From CALVGQ01 sp964368495 (GTDB taxonomy: Bacteria > Bacillota_I > Bacilli_A > Erysipelotrichales > Erysipelotrichaceae), in NCBI GenBank assembly GCA_964368495.1, contig CAYJAJ010000005.1, forward strand, positions 36,219-100,218: a stretch of DNA of 64,000 bases, given 5' to 3'. A program made the translations under genes and the position numbers. Positions 44,960 through 54,291 of the stretch are shown one piece after another. Numbering within the stretch: position 1 is the stretch's first letter; the number at the start of each line of letters is the position of its first letter. A model generated the notes under the pieces. It was not told the origin of the DNA and ran no database searches. It saw only the letters and a list, made by a program, of their open reading frames with translations.

Positions 44960-46978
44960 TCAATCTATGATTTGGTAAGTCTTTTTATTTAATTCAATAA
45001 CTTTTTGAATGCACTTTTTATATTCATCGTGATTTTGATTTTGAAAAATAACCAGCGCATCATTTTTGGCAGTTTCAATAATACGTGTATCTTCAAAAAT
45101 ATTACCAAGAATAAATCCAGGAAGTCCACTTTGTCTTATCCCCAGTATGTCACCAGGTCCTCTTAATTTTAAATCCTCATATGATATTTTAAATCCATCA
45201 CTACACTTTTCTAAAATATCTAATCTTTTTAATGAATTCTCATCTTTTGTATCAGTAAGCAAAAAACATAAACCACTTTTATACCCTCTTTGAACACGGC
45301 CACGAAGTTGATGAAGTGAACTCAACCCAAAACGATGTGCATCCATAATAATCATCATTGTAGCATTAACGACATTAACTCCAACTTCGACCACTGTAGT
45401 TGATATCAAAATTTGAAATTCATTATTTGCAAATTTTTTCATCACTTCTTCTTTATTTTCACTACTCATTTTACCATGAAGTAGCCCAATATTGACATTT
45501 TTATTCAATATTTTTTTAAGAGAAACTGCAACATCGTCAATACTATGCACATTTACTTTTTCACTTTCTTCAATCGCTGCACAAACTACGTAAATTTGTT
45601 CATTTTTAATTAAATGGCTTTCTATTTGATCTTTTAATACATCAATAGTATTAGTATTAACCACTTTTGTTGTTACAGGCTTCCTATTTTTTGGCATTGT
45701 GATAATACTGCTTACGTCCATATCACCATATAACGTATTTGCAAGTGTTCTAGGAATCGGAGTAGCACTCATAAGAATAAAATCCACTTTCTCTCCCTTT
45801 TCCTTTAATTTACGTCTTTGTTCCACTCCAAAACGGTGTTGTTCATCCGCGATAACTAGACCTAAATCATTAAACTCCACACCATCTTGTATTAATGAAT
45901 GTGTTCCAATGCAAATATCGATTTCCTTATTTTTCAAGCGAGATAAAATCTCCTTCTTTTTAGCCAATGGCAATGAAGAATACAATACTTCAATTTTTAT
46001 TGTTGTATTTTTTGAATATTCAAGAAAACTTTCGTAATGTTGCTTTGCTAATATTTCTGTAGGTGCCATAAGTGCAGCTTGTTTATTTGATAATACACAA
46101 GCCATCATCGAAAACCAAGCAACAACTGTTTTCCCACATCCAACATCTCCCTGCACTAAACGATACATAACTTTTTCACTTTTCATATCATTTAATATAT
46201 CTTCAATGGTATTAATTTGATCAGGAGTGCATTCAAATGGTAATTCATCTATCATATTATAAATAATGTGTGAATCAAATTTTTTTCTTGTGTTCTTTAT
46301 TGATTCTTGTTGATCTGTTCTCAACAAATTAATCGCAAGATGAAATTTTAAGAACTCTTCATATTTTAATGTACGATATGCCATTTCAATTTCTTTTGTA
46401 CTCTTTGGAAAATGCACATATTGAAGTGCAACATTTTTATTAAGCAACTTATACTTTAAAATATAGTCACTCGGAACAAAATTTTCTATGTTTGTATAAC
46501 AATGTGTAAAAACTTTTTTAATAATTGATTTAATTGTTCGTTGTTGTATATTTTCTTTAAGTGGGTAAACCGGTTTAATTCCCAATAATAATTCCATTGA
46601 GCTTTGATTATATTGAATGATTGATACTTGATTATTCCCTTCATAGCGAGCAATAAATGTAAACTTGCTACCTACTTTTAAACTATTAACCCATGGATGA
46701 TTAAATAAAACAGCATTTAAGTATGAATCTTCTGCTTCTATTTGAAATTTTGTCATTGATCTTTTTTTTGCAAATCGTACTGTTTTTGGATATGTAGTAA
46801 TTATCCCTTCAAATATAACCTTGTCTTTTTCTCTCCATTCGTTATACGGCTTATAAACTAGTTCTTCATATCGAAAAGGATATAACTGCAAAACATCGAC
46901 AGCGGTTTTACAGTTATAGCGCTCGCATATTTCAATTTGTTTTATAGTACATTTACATTGCTTTAAAGTGTATTCCAT
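44960..46978 (-). CDS. recG: ATP-dependent DNA helicase RecG
   Basis: A 672-residue branch-migrating helicase that remodels stalled replication forks. It has an N-terminal wedge OB domain (to about 180), Walker A GDVGCGKT near residue 277 (Cys where Ser is usual), DEQHRFGV near 377, and the C-terminal helicase motifs including QLRGRVQRGYKSG near 577. Gene order recG-rnc differs from the usual recG-fapR-plsX in Bacillus. Confidence 0.96.
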   Translation of the reverse strand: MEYTLKQCKCTIKQIEICERYNCKTAVDVLQLYPFRYEELVYKPYNEWREKDKVIFEGIITTYPKTVRFAKKRSMTKFQIEAEDSYLNAVLFNHPWVNSLKVGSKFTFIARYEGNNQVSIIQYNQSSMELLLGIKPVYPLKENIQQRTIKSIIKKVFTHCYTNIENFVPSDYILKYKLLNKNVALQYVHFPKSTKEIEMAYRTLKYEEFLKFHLAINLLRTDQQESIKNTRKKFDSHIIYNMIDELPFECTPDQINTIEDILNDMKSEKVMYRLVQGDVGCGKTVVAWFSMMACVLSNKQAALMAPTEILAKQHYESFLEYSKNTTIKIEVLYSSLPLAKKKEILSRLKNKEIDICIGTHSLIQDGVEFNDLGLVIADEQHRFGVEQRRKLKEKGEKVDFILMSATPIPRTLANTLYGDMDVSSIITMPKNRKPVTTKVVNTNTIDVLKDQIESHLIKNEQIYVVCAAIEESEKVNVHSIDDVAVSLKKILNKNVNIGLLHGKMSSENKEEVMKKFANNEFQILISTTVVEVGVNVVNATMMIIMDAHRFGLSSLHQLRGRVQRGYKSGLCFLLTDTKDENSLKRLDILEKCSDGFKISYEDLKLRGPGDILGIRQSGLPGFILGNIFEDTRIIETAKNDALVIFQNQNHDEYKKCIQKVIELNKKTYQIID

Positions 46979-47087
46979 ATTTTCACCTATGATTAATTAT
47001 ACTTTAAACCACAATACAAGAAAAGTAAAAACTACTACTTAACTAATTTTGTTTCTTAAGTTATAGTGGTAGTATAGGAGAAAAAAT

Positions 47088-47786
47088 ATGAAAAAAAACA
47101 TACTTATTACCGGTGCAACAGATGGACTAGGAAAATCATTAGCTATACAGCTTGCAAAAAAAGATAATTATAATTTGATTCTTTGTGGAAGAAACCACGA
47201 AAAAATGAATACTTTAATACAGGAAATTGATTCGGATAAAGTAGTTTATTATAAGTGCTTTGATATGATGAACGACAATGAAATAGTAGAATTTTGTGAT
47301 TATCTTATAAATAATCAAGTTGAAATTCATATTTTAATCAATAATGTTGGAGCAAATCCCCAAAAGAATTTTGTTACAGATTTAAACATTCAAGACTGTA
47401 AAACAATGATGCAGCTCAACTGTTATAGTCATTTAATGTTAATCAAGGCATTCTATCCTCAAATGAAACAAAGAAAAAGTGGACATATCGTTAATATTTT
47501 AAGTTCAAGTTGTTTGTATACTAGTGAAAAAAACAGTGCTTACACAGCAAGTAAAAAATCAATGGAAGCTTACAGTAAAGCCTTATGCAAAGAAGCACGC
47601 CTTGACAACATTAAAGTAATAGGTGTTTATCCAGGTGGAATTGATACAGCCTTTAGAGCAGTTTCAAATCCTAGCTATTTAAAACCACATACCGTTGCTA
47701 CTGCAGTAATCAGCTGTATTGAGTTACCTGATGAAGCCAACGTACATGACCTAGTGATTCGTCCTTCTTCTGAAACAAATTTCTAA
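47088..47786 (+). CDS. Short-chain dehydrogenase/reductase
   Basis: A 232-residue Rossmann oxidoreductase. The cofactor motif GATDGLGKS is near residue 9, NNVGA near 85, the catalytic Ser in ILSSSC near 134 and the YTASKKS (Tyr-x3-Lys) near 148. CGRN after strand 2 suggests NADP preference. The PGGIDT motif follows near 182. Substrate unknown; the DltE/YqjQ-like subfamily is possible. It is a single-gene unit divergent from recG. Confidence 0.92.
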   Translation: MKKNILITGATDGLGKSLAIQLAKKDNYNLILCGRNHEKMNTLIQEIDSDKVVYYKCFDMMNDNEIVEFCDYLINNQVEIHILINNVGANPQKNFVTDLNIQDCKTMMQLNCYSHLMLIKAFYPQMKQRKSGHIVNILSSSCLYTSEKNSAYTASKKSMEAYSKALCKEARLDNIKVIGVYPGGIDTAFRAVSNPSYLKPHTVATAVISCIELPDEANVHDLVIRPSSETNF

Positions 47787-47790
47787 CAAA

Positions 47791-47828
47791 AAAAGATTTA
47801 ACTACTTCCTTAGAGTTAAATCTTTTTA
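47791..47828. terminator. Bidirectional terminator between the dehydrogenase and fakA
   Basis: AAAAAGATTTAACT and AGTTAAATCTTTTT pair over 14 bp around a 10-base loop with T tracts on both strands. Confidence 0.85.
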
Positions 47829-47836
47829 TTTTCTAT

Positions 47837-49459
47837 TTATTCAACTGCAAAAATATAAGAATATACTGGCTGTGTTCCTTCAATCACTTCAATTTCAAGG
47901 TCAGTATTCTCTTGAATATACTCACTAACTTTTTCAACCATTTCAGAAGTAGAATTTTCACCACAAATGATCGTTAGTAATTCTGAATCTTCATCAATCA
48001 TATTTTTAAGTAAATCAACGATAACTGAATATTCATCCGTATTAGACGAAACAATATTTTTTTCAAACATTCCCATATAATCGCCTTCTTTTATTTCTAA
48101 GCCTTCAAATGTCGTATCTTTAATAGCATAAGTCACTTGACCAGTCTTTACATGAGCAATTGCTTGATTCATTTCTTCAAGATTATCTTCAATCGTTGCC
48201 TCTGGATTAAACATAATACATGCACTTAATCCTTCAGGAATAGTTTTTGTAGTTAATACATGAATATTTAAATCATCCATAACCACTGCTGCTTGTTGAG
48301 CAGCTAAGATAATATTTGAGTTATTTGGTAGTAAGAAAATATGTTTAGCATTTACTTTTTTAATTGCTTCTACAAAATCTTCAGTCGATGGATTCATCGT
48401 TTGTCCACCTGAGATAATTTCATCACAACGATACTCAGTAAACAACTGTTTTAATCCCTCACCAGCTACGCAAGCAATTAAAGCATATTCTTTTTCTTCT
48501 TGAACTTTATTCACTGTTGCCTCTGATGTTTGAAGCTCATTGTGTTGTTCTTGCATATTTTCAATTTTTAATTTTAAAAATTCTCCATATCGTTGACCCA
48601 TATTTAAAGCATCACCCGGAGTTAATGTATGCACATGAACCTTAACAAGTTCTTCATCTTGTACAACAACAATTGAATCTCCTAATTTACCTAAAGCATT
48701 TTTAAATTTATCTTCTGAAAATATTGCAGCACCATTATCATCAAGCTTAATTATGAATTCAGTACAATAACCAAATTCACCATTTTCGATATCACTAGCC
48801 ACTGTCATTACAGCCCCAGTATTTTCTTCTAATTTAAATGGGTTGCCTTCTAATGCTGCTTTAAAACCTTCTAAAATGACAAGTAATCCTGCTCCACCTG
48901 AATCAACAACTCCAACTTCTTTTAATACTGGTAATAATTCTGGTGTGTGTTCTAAAGAAACATATGCAAACTCAATTAGTTTATCCATATATTCTTCGAT
49001 TGTGATATCAGGATTTTCATTTAGATATTGCATTGCATCAGTACTTGATTCACGTATTACTGTTAAAATTGTTCCTTCAACAGGACGCATTACTGCTTTA
49101 TATGCAACTTCAGATCCTTTTTTAAAAGCATTAGCCAAATCATTAACATCAACTTCTTCTTTACCAGTAGTTGCTTGATAAAACCCTCTAAAAATTTGCG
49201 ATGTAATTACACCTGAATTACCACGTGCCCCCATCAATAAACCTTTAGATAAAGTTTTAGCTAAAATTGCAAATTGATCTGTACAAGCATCTACCGCTGA
49301 TTTTACACCAGCACTAAAAGTCATTGACATGTTTGTCCCCGTATCCCCATCTGGCACCGGAAACACATTTAGAGAGTCAATTCTTTGATGTTGGTTACTA
49401 AGATTAGCAGCCCCACTAATTAACATCTCTTTAAATATAGCACCATTAATTGTTTTCAT
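47837..49459 (-). CDS. fakA: Fatty acid kinase FakA (DAK1/DegV-associated kinase, YloV family)
   Basis: A 540-residue kinase. The N-terminal dihydroxyacetone-kinase L-type domain has PVPDGDTGTNM near residue 33, with the Asp residues that hold Mg-ATP, and GARGNSGV near 77. The middle and C-terminal domains (from about 310) bind the FakB partner. FakA phosphorylates fatty acids bound to DegV/FakB proteins, such as the one at 18644. The ATG at 49459 has GGAGG at five bases; a TTG four codons earlier overlaps that site and is not credible. It follows yloU by 12 bases. Confidence 0.94.
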   Translation of the reverse strand: MKTINGAIFKEMLISGAANLSNQHQRIDSLNVFPVPDGDTGTNMSMTFSAGVKSAVDACTDQFAILAKTLSKGLLMGARGNSGVITSQIFRGFYQATTGKEEVDVNDLANAFKKGSEVAYKAVMRPVEGTILTVIRESSTDAMQYLNENPDITIEEYMDKLIEFAYVSLEHTPELLPVLKEVGVVDSGGAGLLVILEGFKAALEGNPFKLEENTGAVMTVASDIENGEFGYCTEFIIKLDDNGAAIFSEDKFKNALGKLGDSIVVVQDEELVKVHVHTLTPGDALNMGQRYGEFLKLKIENMQEQHNELQTSEATVNKVQEEKEYALIACVAGEGLKQLFTEYRCDEIISGGQTMNPSTEDFVEAIKKVNAKHIFLLPNNSNIILAAQQAAVVMDDLNIHVLTTKTIPEGLSACIMFNPEATIEDNLEEMNQAIAHVKTGQVTYAIKDTTFEGLEIKEGDYMGMFEKNIVSSNTDEYSVIVDLLKNMIDEDSELLTIICGENSTSEMVEKVSEYIQENTDLEIEVIEGTQPVYSYIFAVE

Positions 49460-49471
49460 CTTATCCTCCAA

Positions 49472-49831
49472 TTAGCCTATAACTCTGACTCCTTGGACAT
49501 AAACATTCACAACTAATCCCTCTAATTCTAATGTCTTTTCCAAGATATATTTTACTTTTTTCTGTACCTCTAGTACAACTTCAGATATTTTAACTCCAAA
49601 ACCAATAACTATAAATAAATCTAACTCTATTCCTTTATCAGTTTTTTTAACAACTACTCCTTTAGAATAGTTTTCGATTTTAAGTAATTCTGCTAAACCA
49701 TCTTTAAGAATCTTTTGGCTTGCCATTCCAACAACACCATAGCATTCTGTAACAACTCCACCAGCAAGTGATGCAATTGCTTCTTGAGAAATATTAATAT
49801 TACCTAAGTTTGTTAATCGTTCTATGGACAT
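49472..49831 (-). CDS. Asp23/YloU family envelope stress protein
   Basis: A 119-residue protein of the Asp23 (DUF322) family. The pattern ISQEAIASLAGGVVTECYGVVGM (given by residues 14-36) and the ending VVNVYVQGVRV are characteristic. YloU/Asp23 proteins are membrane-associated envelope stress factors; their coupling to fakA is widely conserved. Confidence 0.93.
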   Translation of the reverse strand: MSIERLTNLGNINISQEAIASLAGGVVTECYGVVGMASQKILKDGLAELLKIENYSKGVVVKKTDKGIELDLFIVIGFGVKISEVVLEVQKKVKYILEKTLELEGLVVNVYVQGVRVIG

Positions 49832-49855
49832 AAAACTTCCTCCTTAACCTATATT

Positions 49856-49883
49856 ATTATACCTATAATACAATATACTGCAA
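49856..49883 (-). promoter_or_regulatory. Promoter of the yloU-fakA operon
   Basis: TTGCAG (49878-49883) and a perfect TATAAT (49856-49861) are 16 bases apart, about 25 bases before the yloU ATG. Confidence 0.65.
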
Positions 49884-49906
49884 CATTTGTGTTAAAATTT
49901 TCATAA

Positions 49907-50791
49907 TTAGCCACCAATACTTGGGCTTTCATTACTAGCTTCATCATCATTGTTTGCATCTTCTAATGCTTCAATTTCTTCAGGACAAAGCTGATGAGAA
50001 ACATTTTGAGTGATTTCATCTACATACAAACAATTTTTTTTATCTGGCAAATGGGATGCTACTGAATTGTATTTTTCTAACATTGATAAAGCATCAAGAC
50101 TAGTATAGACATAATTACCATCTTTCATAACACAAAGCACACCATAATCATCATAAGAGTATTTATATTGATGAATTTCTGAAATTTGCTCTATATTTGA
50201 TACAGATAAATCTCCTAAATTTTCCATTAATAAATAATAGCTAGTTTGTGCCAATTCGTAATCATCAAAATTATCATCAGTTTTAACTGGTAACATTTCA
50301 AATCCTTCTATAAGCGGCAACATAGAAACAAGCTGAACAAATTCTTGTTGCATATCAATTAATTCACCACTTCTACTAATTAGTTCTGGTTCATCAATAT
50401 AACGATAACCAACTATTTTTTTTTCAGTTATATGTATGGTCAATATCCCTTGATTATCAATAGATATATCAGTACTTTCAATCAATGCATGAGTATTAAG
50501 AATATTTTCTAATCGGTTTTCAAACACAAATAACCTAGTGTTGTTATTATCAATCCCTAATAAATCAACAATTGTCTCATCATCAACATAATAATTCCCT
50601 TCGATTATGTACCCTTTTAGTTTTGATAAATCACTAACCATATATAAACAAAACAACAAGATGAACCCACTAAAAAGTGCAACTAAGTACACTTGAAATT
50701 GATAAACTTTGAATTCATTCGTTTTTTTATTTTTTTTGTGGTCACTTATAACATTTTCAACATGTTCTATTTTTTTCTTATTTTCACTCAA
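49907..50791 (-). CDS. divIB: Cell division protein DivIB/FtsQ
   Basis: About 294 residues. A cytoplasmic Lys/Asn-rich segment of about 38 residues, one membrane helix (about 38-58), then the POTRA domain (YIIEGNYYVDDETIVDLLGI) and beta domain typical of DivIB, which stabilises the FtsL-FtsB division complex. The tail is acidic (Asp/Glu/Asn-rich). No ATG start is available. TTG at 50791 with GAGAAG upstream is my choice, overlapping the murB stop; TTG at 50806 is an alternative that adds five residues. Confidence 0.85.
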   Translation of the reverse strand: MSENKKKIEHVENVISDHKKNKKTNEFKVYQFQVYLVALFSGFILLFCLYMVSDLSKLKGYIIEGNYYVDDETIVDLLGIDNNNTRLFVFENRLENILNTHALIESTDISIDNQGILTIHITEKKIVGYRYIDEPELISRSGELIDMQQEFVQLVSMLPLIEGFEMLPVKTDDNFDDYELAQTSYYLLMENLGDLSVSNIEQISEIHQYKYSYDDYGVLCVMKDGNYVYTSLDALSMLEKYNSVASHLPDKKNCLYVDEITQNVSHQLCPEEIEALEDANNDDEASNESPSIGG

Positions 50792-51683
50792 AATTAAACT
50801 TCTCAACTTCCATTATTAACTTTTTATTAAACTTTTTATATACTTCATGTTGAATGTCATTAATTAATGTAATAAAATCCCCAGCTGATGCATTATCATA
50901 ATTAACCAAAAAATTTGAATGTTTTTCTGATACCATAGCCCCACCTATTTTTTTACCTCGATACCCAATTTCATCAATGCATTGCCAAGCAAAGCAATCT
51001 TCAAAATTTTTGAAAAAACTACCTGCACTTGGAGTATTTAATGGCTGAGTATTCATTCTACGCTGACGACGATTTTCAATAACTTCTCTTATGTCTTTGT
51101 AATCCATCTTTTTAAGTTTGAATTTAATGGCTAGGACAATCCAGTCTGTATGTTCGTGAAAAATTGAATGACGGTAACTAAATTGACAATCTTCATTGCT
51201 CATCCAAACAAATTCATTATTTCTATATACAAATACTTCACTTATAATGTCTTTCATTGAAGATTTATAAGCGCCGGCATTCATAAAAGTTACCCCTCCT
51301 ACTGTACCAGGTATACCACTTGCAAACTCAAGCCCACTAAGTCCTTCTTTCATAAGGGCATAAGATAAAGCTATAATTGAACATCCAGCCTCAGCTAAAC
51401 ATTCGTCATCATTGATATAATACTCGCAAAAAGTTCTATCCAGTCGAATAATAACTCCCTTATACTCTTTGTCACTACACAACAAATTACTGCCTTTGCC
51501 AATAACTTTAAATGGCATATTAAATGCCTTACATTCATTTATAATCTGTGAAAGTGCCATCATAGACTTGGGATACACTACATATTGTGCAATTCCACCA
51601 ACTCTTAAAGTTGTGCAAGTTTTTAATGACACGTTTTCATTTACATTTGAATATTGCATCAAAGTATTTTTAAAATCTTTCAT
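50784..51683 (-). CDS. murB: UDP-N-acetylenolpyruvoylglucosamine reductase MurB
   Basis: A 299-residue FAD enzyme reducing UDP-GlcNAc-enolpyruvate to UDP-MurNAc in peptidoglycan synthesis. FAD-binding segments TLRVGG and GKGSNLL are near residues 25-62, GIPGTVGG near 122 and the catalytic Ser in PSAGSFFKN near 218. It overlaps murG by 4 bases and precedes divIB, a classical division-cluster position. Confidence 0.96.
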   Translation of the reverse strand: MKDFKNTLMQYSNVNENVSLKTCTTLRVGGIAQYVVYPKSMMALSQIINECKAFNMPFKVIGKGSNLLCSDKEYKGVIIRLDRTFCEYYINDDECLAEAGCSIIALSYALMKEGLSGLEFASGIPGTVGGVTFMNAGAYKSSMKDIISEVFVYRNNEFVWMSNEDCQFSYRHSIFHEHTDWIVLAIKFKLKKMDYKDIREVIENRRQRRMNTQPLNTPSAGSFFKNFEDCFAWQCIDEIGYRGKKIGGAMVSEKHSNFLVNYDNASAGDFITLINDIQHEVYKKFNKKLIMEVEKFNFE

Positions 51684-52765
51684 TTTTTATCCCTCAGTTT
51701 TAAAATCCAATCATATATATCATTACTAGCATTAGAAAATGCTAATTTTTTTGCATTTTTCGACATTGCTTCTCGTTGAATAGGAGAACTTAGTATATTT
51801 TCAATTTTTAAAATAATATTTTCCTTTGATAAATCTTTTTCCTCAATCATAATTGCCGCACCTTGATTTTGAAGTGCTAATGCATTCATAACTTGATGAT
51901 TATTTGGAACATATGGGCTAGGAATAATAATACTAGGCATACCCATTGCTGTTATTTCAGCTGCAGTTGTCGCTCCACCTCTTACAACACATAAATCAGC
52001 ATTCACCATTACCTGACATCCATCAATATAAGGAACAATAAAAATATTTCTAGAAGAACTGCAACATTCCTTAAAACTGTCATAATGTGATTTCCCAGTA
52101 ACATAAACAACTTGATAGTTTTTGTTTTGCATATCAGCAAGTGCTTCTTTCATAACAACATTAACGCTTTCAGATCCTAATGATCCCATCACAATGACAA
52201 CCAAAGGCTTACTTGAATCAATTCCAAGTGTTTTCAACACTTGAAAATCTTTTTTAATTTTTGAAGCTACTGTTGCTCTAGGGTTTCCTAATATTTTAGT
52301 TTTATGTTTAGGAAATTGATCAAGATTTTCTTCATAGCATCCAACAATAGCATCCGCATATCGCGATAAAAAACGATTTGCTTTACCAGCAAAAGAATTT
52401 TGTTCATGAATGACAGTTAATATATTTTTATGATGGGCAGCCATTAATACAGGAACACTAATGTAATTGCCGAATCCAATAACAACATCTGGCTTAAATG
52501 ACTTAATTATTTTTATGCACTCTTGATATGCAAAAAACATATTTGCTAAAGAAGAAAATTTATTAATTAAACCCTTTTTAGTGCTTTCAATATTAATCCC
52601 ATAAAACTCATAACCTGTTTCAGGAATAAGCTGTGCTTCCATACGTGTTTTTGACCCAATAAATAATACTGAACAATCTGTATCCATTTTTTTGATTTCA
52701 TCAACTAATGCTAAAGCTGGATAAATGTGACCACCAGTTCCGCCAGTTGCAATAAGATAGCGCAT
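51680..52765 (-). CDS. murG: Undecaprenyldiphospho-muramoylpentapeptide beta-N-acetylglucosaminyltransferase MurG
   Basis: A 361-residue GT28 glycosyltransferase that turns lipid I into lipid II at the inner face of the membrane. The N-terminal loop GTGGHIYPALA and the later GSLGSESVN and CVVRGGATTAAE motifs are present. I prefer ATG at 52765, eight bases after AGAGGAG; the GTG three codons earlier overlaps that site. It lies 47 bases after ftsW. Confidence 0.96.
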   Translation of the reverse strand: MRYLIATGGTGGHIYPALALVDEIKKMDTDCSVLFIGSKTRMEAQLIPETGYEFYGINIESTKKGLINKFSSLANMFFAYQECIKIIKSFKPDVVIGFGNYISVPVLMAAHHKNILTVIHEQNSFAGKANRFLSRYADAIVGCYEENLDQFPKHKTKILGNPRATVASKIKKDFQVLKTLGIDSSKPLVVIVMGSLGSESVNVVMKEALADMQNKNYQVVYVTGKSHYDSFKECCSSSRNIFIVPYIDGCQVMVNADLCVVRGGATTAAEITAMGMPSIIIPSPYVPNNHQVMNALALQNQGAAIMIEEKDLSKENIILKIENILSSPIQREAMSKNAKKLAFSNASNDIYDWILKLRDKK

Positions 52766-52812
52766 GTTATTCACTCCTCTAATCTTAATTATTATACCAC
52801 AAAATAAACAGT

Positions 52813-53892
52813 TTACGACGAATTTGTTGCAGCAAATATGAACCCAAAAGAAATCATCATCATTATCAAACTGCTACCACCATAAGAAAGAAATGGTAGT
52901 GTCACCCCTGTAACCGGAAACAATCCAACTACAACTCCTAAATTAATAAGTACTTGTATTGTAAATAAGCTAGTAAAACCAACAACCACATAACAATTAA
53001 ATTTATCATTACAGTTTAAGGCTATTTTTACACATTCAAATACCACTAATAGATAAACAACAATTATTAATGTTGCCCCAATCCACCCAAGCTCTTCTGC
53101 ACAGATTGCAAATATGAAATCAGTTTGTGGTTCAGGCAAGTAATAGTGCTTTTGCATTGATTGATTAAAGCCTGATCCAATTAATCCACCAGGAGCAATC
53201 GCATAGTAACTTTGTATGATTTGAAAACCGCTACCTAACGGATCACTCCACGGATCTAGAAATGCAGTAATTCTCGCTAAGCGATAAGGTGCAGAAATAA
53301 TTAATATAGTTAATCCCACTGCGCCAATTAAACCAAGTCGTAAAAAATATTTAAATGGCGCCCCTGCAACAATTACAAGTACTACTATACTACAAAGCAT
53401 GACCAAACCACTCCCGAAATCAGGTTGCAAAAGAATTAAGATAAACCCAGCAAAAGGAAAAAAAAGTGGAACAACACAATCTTTTAGTTTTTTTAATCGT
53501 TCTTTTTTTGAAAGGATGTCAGAAACTGTAAATATACAGGCAATTTTGAAGAACTCTGATGGTTGTATAGAAAAAGCACCCACACCAAACCAACTACGTG
53601 AGCCATTACGCGATATCCCAAGACCAGGTATAAGAACTAATATAAGAGAAAGAAAACCAATCAATAAAAAGAGTTTATTGTGTTTTTTAATCCATTTTAA
53701 ATTTATCTTTGAAGTAATCACCATTGCGATTATGCCAAGAAATGCGAATAAAATTTGCCTAGATATAAAGTGATAAGGATTATTAAACTTCATATTTGCC
53801 CATAAATATGAACTTGAGGCAACCATGACAATACCTACGAGAATTAACACAAATATTTCAGCAGTTAAATTTCGACACTTTCGATTAAACAT
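52813..53892 (-). CDS. ftsW: FtsW/RodA/SpoVE family peptidoglycan glycosyltransferase
   Basis: A 359-residue SEDS protein with about ten membrane helices. Motifs include ISRNGSRSWFGVGAFSIQPSEF (residues about 90-111), DFGSGLV near 158 and PVTGVTLPFLSYGGSS near 330. SEDS proteins polymerise lipid II with a partner class B PBP. Position with murG, murB and divIB supports FtsW (division); SpoVE cannot be excluded since sporulation genes are present. Confidence 0.92.
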   Translation of the reverse strand: MFNRKCRNLTAEIFVLILVGIVMVASSSYLWANMKFNNPYHFISRQILFAFLGIIAMVITSKINLKWIKKHNKLFLLIGFLSLILVLIPGLGISRNGSRSWFGVGAFSIQPSEFFKIACIFTVSDILSKKERLKKLKDCVVPLFFPFAGFILILLQPDFGSGLVMLCSIVVLVIVAGAPFKYFLRLGLIGAVGLTILIISAPYRLARITAFLDPWSDPLGSGFQIIQSYYAIAPGGLIGSGFNQSMQKHYYLPEPQTDFIFAICAEELGWIGATLIIVVYLLVVFECVKIALNCNDKFNCYVVVGFTSLFTIQVLINLGVVVGLFPVTGVTLPFLSYGGSSLIMMMISFGFIFAATNSS

Positions 53893-53974
53893 AAAATCAC
53901 CTCACAACAGTATATGGAGATAGCTGTGTTTTTATTTATGGAAAATGTTACTAGATTTTTTTTCAACTAAACAC

Positions 53975-54004
53975 TTGCATACATGAATTATTTTCAAGTA
54001 TAAT
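53975..54004 (+). promoter_or_regulatory. Promoter of the small conserved gene at 54029
   Basis: TTGCAT (53975-53980) and a perfect TATAAT (53999-54004) are 18 bases apart, followed by AAGGAAG before the ATG. Confidence 0.7.
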
Positions 54005-54028
54005 GTAAATAGTTAAGGAAGTGAATAT

Positions 54029-54262
54029 ATGGTTGAATACGTTGATGTAATCTGTTTATTTAATGTACATGGTGATATTTCTCCAATGTTCGTTGTATGG
54101 AAAAACAAAGTAAAATATCCAATTGAAAGAATTATTCAAAAATGTCCTGCATCTTCAATGTATGGTGGAGGAACAGGAATGAGATACACTTGTTTAATCA
54201 ACAACCAACGTCGTTATTTATTTCTAAATAATAATCGATGGTTTATAGAAAAAAACATTTAA
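54029..54262 (+). CDS. Small conserved protein of unknown function
   Basis: A 77-residue protein that I recall as a small conserved family of Bacillota, without an established function. Visible are an N-terminal strand (VDVICLFNVHGDISPMFVVW), a short helix (YPIERIIQKCPASSM) and the ending RYLFLNNNRWFIEKNI. The aromatic C-terminus and the GGGTGMRYTCLI turn in the middle suggest a compact beta-rich fold. No signal peptide or membrane segment. It has its own good promoter, an AAGGAAG ribosome site and a terminator, so it is an independent, probably well expressed unit, divergent from ftsW and convergent with ruvB. Confidence 0.8.
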   Translation: MVEYVDVICLFNVHGDISPMFVVWKNKVKYPIERIIQKCPASSMYGGGTGMRYTCLINNQRRYLFLNNNRWFIEKNI

Positions 54263-54291
54263 AAAGCTATCGGTTTAAAACCGATAGCTTT
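54263..54291. terminator. Bidirectional terminator shared with ruvB
   Basis: AAAGCTATCGGTTT and AAACCGATAGCTTT pair almost completely. Leftward the stem starts at the ruvB stop codon and ends in five T; rightward it is followed by ATTCTG, so it works best for ruvB. Confidence 0.8.

Noticed and set aside
53399..53773. A 124-codon rightward frame opposite ftsW
   Set aside because: It lies wholly within a well-supported SEDS gene and has no ribosome site or homology pattern.
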